Source of the DNA: Kordiimonadaceae bacterium
Lineage (GTDB): Bacteria > Pseudomonadota > Alphaproteobacteria > Sphingomonadales > Emcibacteraceae
DNA length: 9,062 nt
Direction: 5' to 3'
Assembly: GCA_018699075.1 (NCBI GenBank)
Contig: JABIPV010000241.1
Span: 1-9,062 of the forward strand
The translations under genes were made by a program, and so were the position numbers. The stretch's first letter is position 1. Every line of letters begins with the position of its first letter. The notes beneath the pieces were generated by a model, which saw only the letters and a program-made list of their open reading frames with translations, had not been told where the DNA came from and searched no databases. Shown piece after piece: positions 6,638-9,062 of this stretch.

Positions 6638-7039
6638 TCACCGCATTAAGGTTAAAATAGAGACGACAACAACAAATTCGGCAACATATTGTGTCGCATA
6701 AATTAAATAGAGTTTCATTGGTCTGCCTTCAAACAGAAAGGAAGGCAATGATTGGGCGCCACTAATACCAATTGCCATAATCACGGCAATGGCAATTGCA
6801 GACGTAAGATCCAATGTCATCATTGAAAGAAGCACTGCAACCGTAAAAACAAATAATATTCCGGAAATCATAGTTATGATCATGGGTTTCTTAGAATCGC
6901 CTAATTCATCCATTTTGAGGCCGGTTTCTTGTAACCAAAGCGCACCAAATAATATTTTAGAAAACCACATTCCACCAACAATAAACTTTCCCACAGCTGC
7001 TAATAAAATTGCAAGGAAATTTAATTCTTCGAAGTTCAC
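6638..7039 (-). CDS. Small four-helix membrane protein, DUF1761 family
   Basis: This 133-residue hydrophobic protein has four predicted membrane helices (about 7-26, 53-74, 79-102 and 111-131) and no cleavable signal peptide. The N-terminal pattern NFLAILLAAVGKFIVGGMWFSKILFGALW and the later FEGRPMKLYLI are what I recognise from DUF1761 proteins, whose function is not established. Neither ATG nor a long upstream extension is available. The reading frame opens with TTG at 7042 followed by GTG at 7039. I favour GTG because the strong GGGAGG element (7048-7053) lies 8 nt before it and GTG is the commoner start, but TTG at 5 nt is possible. It sits between lolD (17-20 nt) and dnaE (12 nt), a place where many alphaproteobacteria have no gene. 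It may simply ride in the operon. There are no catalytic motifs and I do not infer a function. Confidence 0.8.
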   Translation of the reverse strand: MNFEELNFLAILLAAVGKFIVGGMWFSKILFGALWLQETGLKMDELGDSKKPMIITMISGILFVFTVAVLLSMMTLDLTSAIAIAVIMAIGISGAQSLPSFLFEGRPMKLYLIYATQYVAEFVVVVSILTLMR

Positions 7040-7047
7040 CAATTTAG

Positions 7048-7053
7048 CCTCCC
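7048..7053 (-). promoter_or_regulatory. Strong Shine-Dalgarno for the DUF1761 gene
   Basis: The minus strand reads GGGAGG, the best Shine-Dalgarno match at any gene junction in the window, placed 6 nt after the lolD stop codon. It is 5 nt from TTG (7042) and 8 nt from GTG (7039). It shows that the small membrane protein is really translated in spite of its non-ATG start. Confidence 0.75.
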
Positions 7054-7059
7054 GTTATT

Positions 7060-7734
7060 TTAAGAAATAATAGTGCCGTTTTTTAATGATACAATACGGT
7101 CCATTCTATCAGCAATACTCGTATTATGGGTCGCGATTAATGCCGACACCCCTTCTTCGCGCGATAGTTCGAGCAATATATTCATCACTCCATTGCCAGT
7201 TTTTTCATCCAAGTTACCCGTCGGTTCATCCGCAAGGATAAGACGGGGGCGATTTGCAAGTCCACGGGCAATGGCAACACGCTGTTGTTCACCACCCGAT
7301 AGTTCAGACGGTCTATGGGCCATTCTATCCTGAAGTCCCATTTTTGTCAGCAGATTTTCGGCACGTTCCTTGGCTACCCGTTTTGATGCATTAGCGATTA
7401 ATTGCGGGATGATTACATTATCAAGGGCGGTAAATTCCGGTAACAAATTATGAAACTGATAAACAAAGCCAATTTCCAATCTGCGGATTTTAGTCCTTTT
7501 AATATCTGATAAATCGCGTGTCGGAATACCGGACATAACCACGTCACCCTTATCCGATCTTTCAAGTAGTCCCATGATGTGCAGGAGCGTTGATTTACCG
7601 GCGCCAGATGCGCCCACAAGGGCAACAACTTCGCCGCTGGTAATATTTAAATCGACACCTTGCAGGATATCAAGACGGGTTGTGCCTTGGGTAAAACTTT
7701 TATGAATGTCACTTAATTCGATAATATTACTCAT
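7060..7734 (-). CDS. lolD: Lipoprotein-releasing system ATP-binding protein LolD
   Basis: This is the cytoplasmic ATPase of the inner-membrane complex that extracts mature lipoproteins and passes them to the periplasmic carrier LolA. The 224 residues contain a complete ABC domain: Walker A GASGAGKST (41-49), Q-loop Gln93 within VYQFHNLLPEFTALDNV, signature LSGGEQQR (145-152), Walker B LILADEP with catalytic Glu170, D-loop GNLD (173-176) and switch His203. The segment QFHNLLPEFTALDN is the LolD-specific form that distinguishes it from the related MacB, FtsE and other o228 ATPases. Its ATG lies inside the end of lolC (8-nt overlap, ATGAGTAA), so the permease and ATPase are translationally coupled, with a modest AAGG element upstream. 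Start and length agree with the family. No odd features. Confidence 0.96.
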   Translation of the reverse strand: MSNIIELSDIHKSFTQGTTRLDILQGVDLNITSGEVVALVGASGAGKSTLLHIMGLLERSDKGDVVMSGIPTRDLSDIKRTKIRRLEIGFVYQFHNLLPEFTALDNVIIPQLIANASKRVAKERAENLLTKMGLQDRMAHRPSELSGGEQQRVAIARGLANRPRLILADEPTGNLDEKTGNGVMNILLELSREEGVSALIATHNTSIADRMDRIVSLKNGTIIS

Positions 7735-8983
7735 ATTTCAAGGCCTTTACCGGGTCAGTATTCGCCGCACGTAAGGCTGGAAACAATGTTGCTAATAATG
7801 ATAAAGTCAGCGACACAATCGCGATGGCAATCACTTCACCTGTATCAATTTTTGAGGGGACTTCCGTTATAAAGCGGGTTTCTGCGTCCCAAACACTGGC
7901 CCCGGTCATTACTTCAATAAGGTCAATAACCCATTGAAGGTGATTAGCAAGATAAACACCCCCCGTTACACCAAGGAAAGTACCGATTATACCGATACTG
8001 GAGCCAATAATAAAAAAGATCCGCGTTACAGATGCCCTTGATGCTCCCATTGTACGAAGAATGGCAATATCGCGGGTTTTACTCTTAACCAACATGATCA
8101 TGGTCGATATAACGTTAAATACCGCGACCAAAATAATCAGCGACAATATAATAAACATGGCATTTTTTTCAATTTCAAGCGCATTAAAAAACGCTTTATT
8201 GAGTTGCTGCCAGTCAATCAAACGTCCTGCTAGACCTGCATCGGCAATTCTTTGCATTAAATCGGGGTAGGTTTCACGGACCAAATCAGCATGTTCTAGT
8301 GTCACTTCCAATGCTCCAACCTGATCACCATATTGGAAATATGTTTGTGCGGCGGCAAGCGGGACAAAGAAATAACTACTATCATAATTATATTCACCAA
8401 CTTCAAAAATGGCGATGACCCTAAACTGTTGAATGCGGGGAACGGTACCAAAGGGAGTAACACGCCCCTTAGGTGACATTAAGGTTACGTCACTGCCTAT
8501 TTCAAGACCGTATTTTTCTGCCAGTCGTTGCCCAATGACAATATCATCATCACCATCACCAAATACATCTAAGCTGCCACTGACAATATTTGTTGATACG
8601 AGGTCCTGTGATCTAAGGTCTTCGGCTTTAATACCCCGTACTAAAGCAAATGTGCCGTTATCACCCATCATGGCCATGGCCTGACCTTCTAGTATCGGCC
8701 TTACTTGAATAACATTACGTACGGTGCTTAATTCTTCCGCCGCTTCATCATAACCTTCCATTTTTCCGCCGAAGGGTTGATAGAGCGCATGGCCATTAAA
8801 ACCGATAACTTTTCCCAGAAGTTCTTCACGAAAACCGCCCATGACAGACATGGTAACGACCAGCGCCCCTACCCCTAAGAAAATACCAAACAATGAAAAG
8901 AGAGCGATAACGGTGACAAAACCATCATGTCCTTTTACACTTAAATACTTTAGAGCGACTTTCCACTCATAACCTCTGAACAT
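7727..8983 (-). CDS. lolC: Lipoprotein-releasing system permease, LolC/LolE family
   Basis: This is the membrane subunit of the Lol exporter, 418 residues. The architecture is typical: a short cytoplasmic N-terminus (MFRGYEWKVALKYL), TM1 (about 21-46), a large periplasmic domain (about 50-270), then TM2 (273-298), TM3 (321-347) and TM4 (382-402), ending ANTDPVKALKYE. The cytoplasmic loop after TM2 reads KSKTRDIAILRTMGAS (300-315), the coupling segment of MacB/FtsX-type permeases that contacts LolD. Only one permease gene is next to lolD, where E. coli has lolC and lolE, so the complex here is probably a LolDF-like homodimer, as in many non-enteric proteobacteria. Calling it LolC rather than LolE or LolF is conventional. 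The start at 8983 has an AGGA element 6 nt upstream, inside the last codons of proS. Confidence 0.95.
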   Translation of the reverse strand: MFRGYEWKVALKYLSVKGHDGFVTVIALFSLFGIFLGVGALVVTMSVMGGFREELLGKVIGFNGHALYQPFGGKMEGYDEAAEELSTVRNVIQVRPILEGQAMAMMGDNGTFALVRGIKAEDLRSQDLVSTNIVSGSLDVFGDGDDDIVIGQRLAEKYGLEIGSDVTLMSPKGRVTPFGTVPRIQQFRVIAIFEVGEYNYDSSYFFVPLAAAQTYFQYGDQVGALEVTLEHADLVRETYPDLMQRIADAGLAGRLIDWQQLNKAFFNALEIEKNAMFIILSLIILVAVFNVISTMIMLVKSKTRDIAILRTMGASRASVTRIFFIIGSSIGIIGTFLGVTGGVYLANHLQWVIDLIEVMTGASVWDAETRFITEVPSKIDTGEVIAIAIVSLTLSLLATLFPALRAANTDPVKALKYE

Positions 8984-8986
8984 ATA

Positions 8987-9062
8987 TTATCCTAATTTTT
9001 CGAGCAGCTCTTGTTCATTAAGCTCCACCCGTTCCCCGGTACGACGATTTTTTACTTCGTAA
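8987..9062 (-). CDS. proS: Prolyl-tRNA synthetase, extreme C-terminus (enters from the right edge)
   Basis: A reading frame open to the window edge ends in TAA at 8987-8989, 3 nt before the lolC ATG. The 24 visible residues begin YEVKNRRTGERVELN and end ELLEKLG. The pattern of a basic VKNR-TGE turn followed by an acidic helix resembles the C-terminus of the short, alphaproteobacterial-type ProS. In this group proS is the usual neighbour upstream of lolC. The enzyme charges tRNA-Pro with proline. No catalytic motif is visible in this fragment, so the identification rests on the tail pattern plus gene order and should be treated as likely rather than certain. Confidence 0.7.
   Translation of the reverse strand, partial: YEVKNRRTGERVELNEQELLEKLG

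Overview
This is an AT-rich stretch of a bacterial chromosome in which every recognisable gene lies on the minus strand, so transcription runs from high to low coordinates. The gene order proS-lolC-lolD-dnaE and the details of DnaE point to an alphaproteobacterium: the N-terminus reads HSAYSLAEGA and there is an NPANP insert after the KLIP motif. The long Ala/Glu/Val-rich tail on ribosomal protein S2 fits the same group. I cannot assign the order or genus from sequence alone. The base composition is lower in GC than most cultured Alphaproteobacteria, and the genes look uniform, with no sign of recent transfer, insertion sequences, phage, CRISPR or RNA genes.

Right block, 9062 to 2358: the last 24 codons of proS, then lolC and lolD (lipoprotein-releasing ABC transporter), a small four-helix membrane protein of the DUF1761 type, dnaE (replicative polymerase alpha subunit), and a Nudix hydrolase. 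Spacings are tiny or negative: 3 nt, an 8-nt overlap, about 20 nt, 12 nt, and a 1-nt TAATG overlap. The block therefore looks like one operon with translational coupling. It joins tRNA charging, envelope lipoprotein export and DNA replication, which is a known alphaproteobacterial arrangement rather than a functional pathway.

Central gap, 2185 to 2357: a convincing sigma-70-like promoter (TTGATA, 17-nt spacer, TATTAC) followed by a leader of about 108 nt that folds on paper into a multi-branched structure closed by a 7-bp helix. A possible pseudoknot abuts the rpsB Shine-Dalgarno sequence. This is a good candidate for an autoregulatory ribosomal-protein leader.

Left block, 2184 to 1: rpsB (S2), tsf (EF-Ts) and the start of pyrH (UMP kinase), the near-universal rpsB-tsf-pyrH order. 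Between tsf and pyrH sits a 51-nt near-perfect palindrome (316-366) that forms a 21-bp hairpin without a U-tract. It is not a textbook terminator and may be a processing site, an attenuator or a copy of a dispersed palindromic repeat.

The window is mostly conserved housekeeping sequence. I see no new multi-gene system. The two non-coding structures (rpsB leader and tsf-pyrH palindrome) are the most interesting content, followed by the Nudix gene coupled to dnaE and the DUF1761 gene inserted before dnaE.
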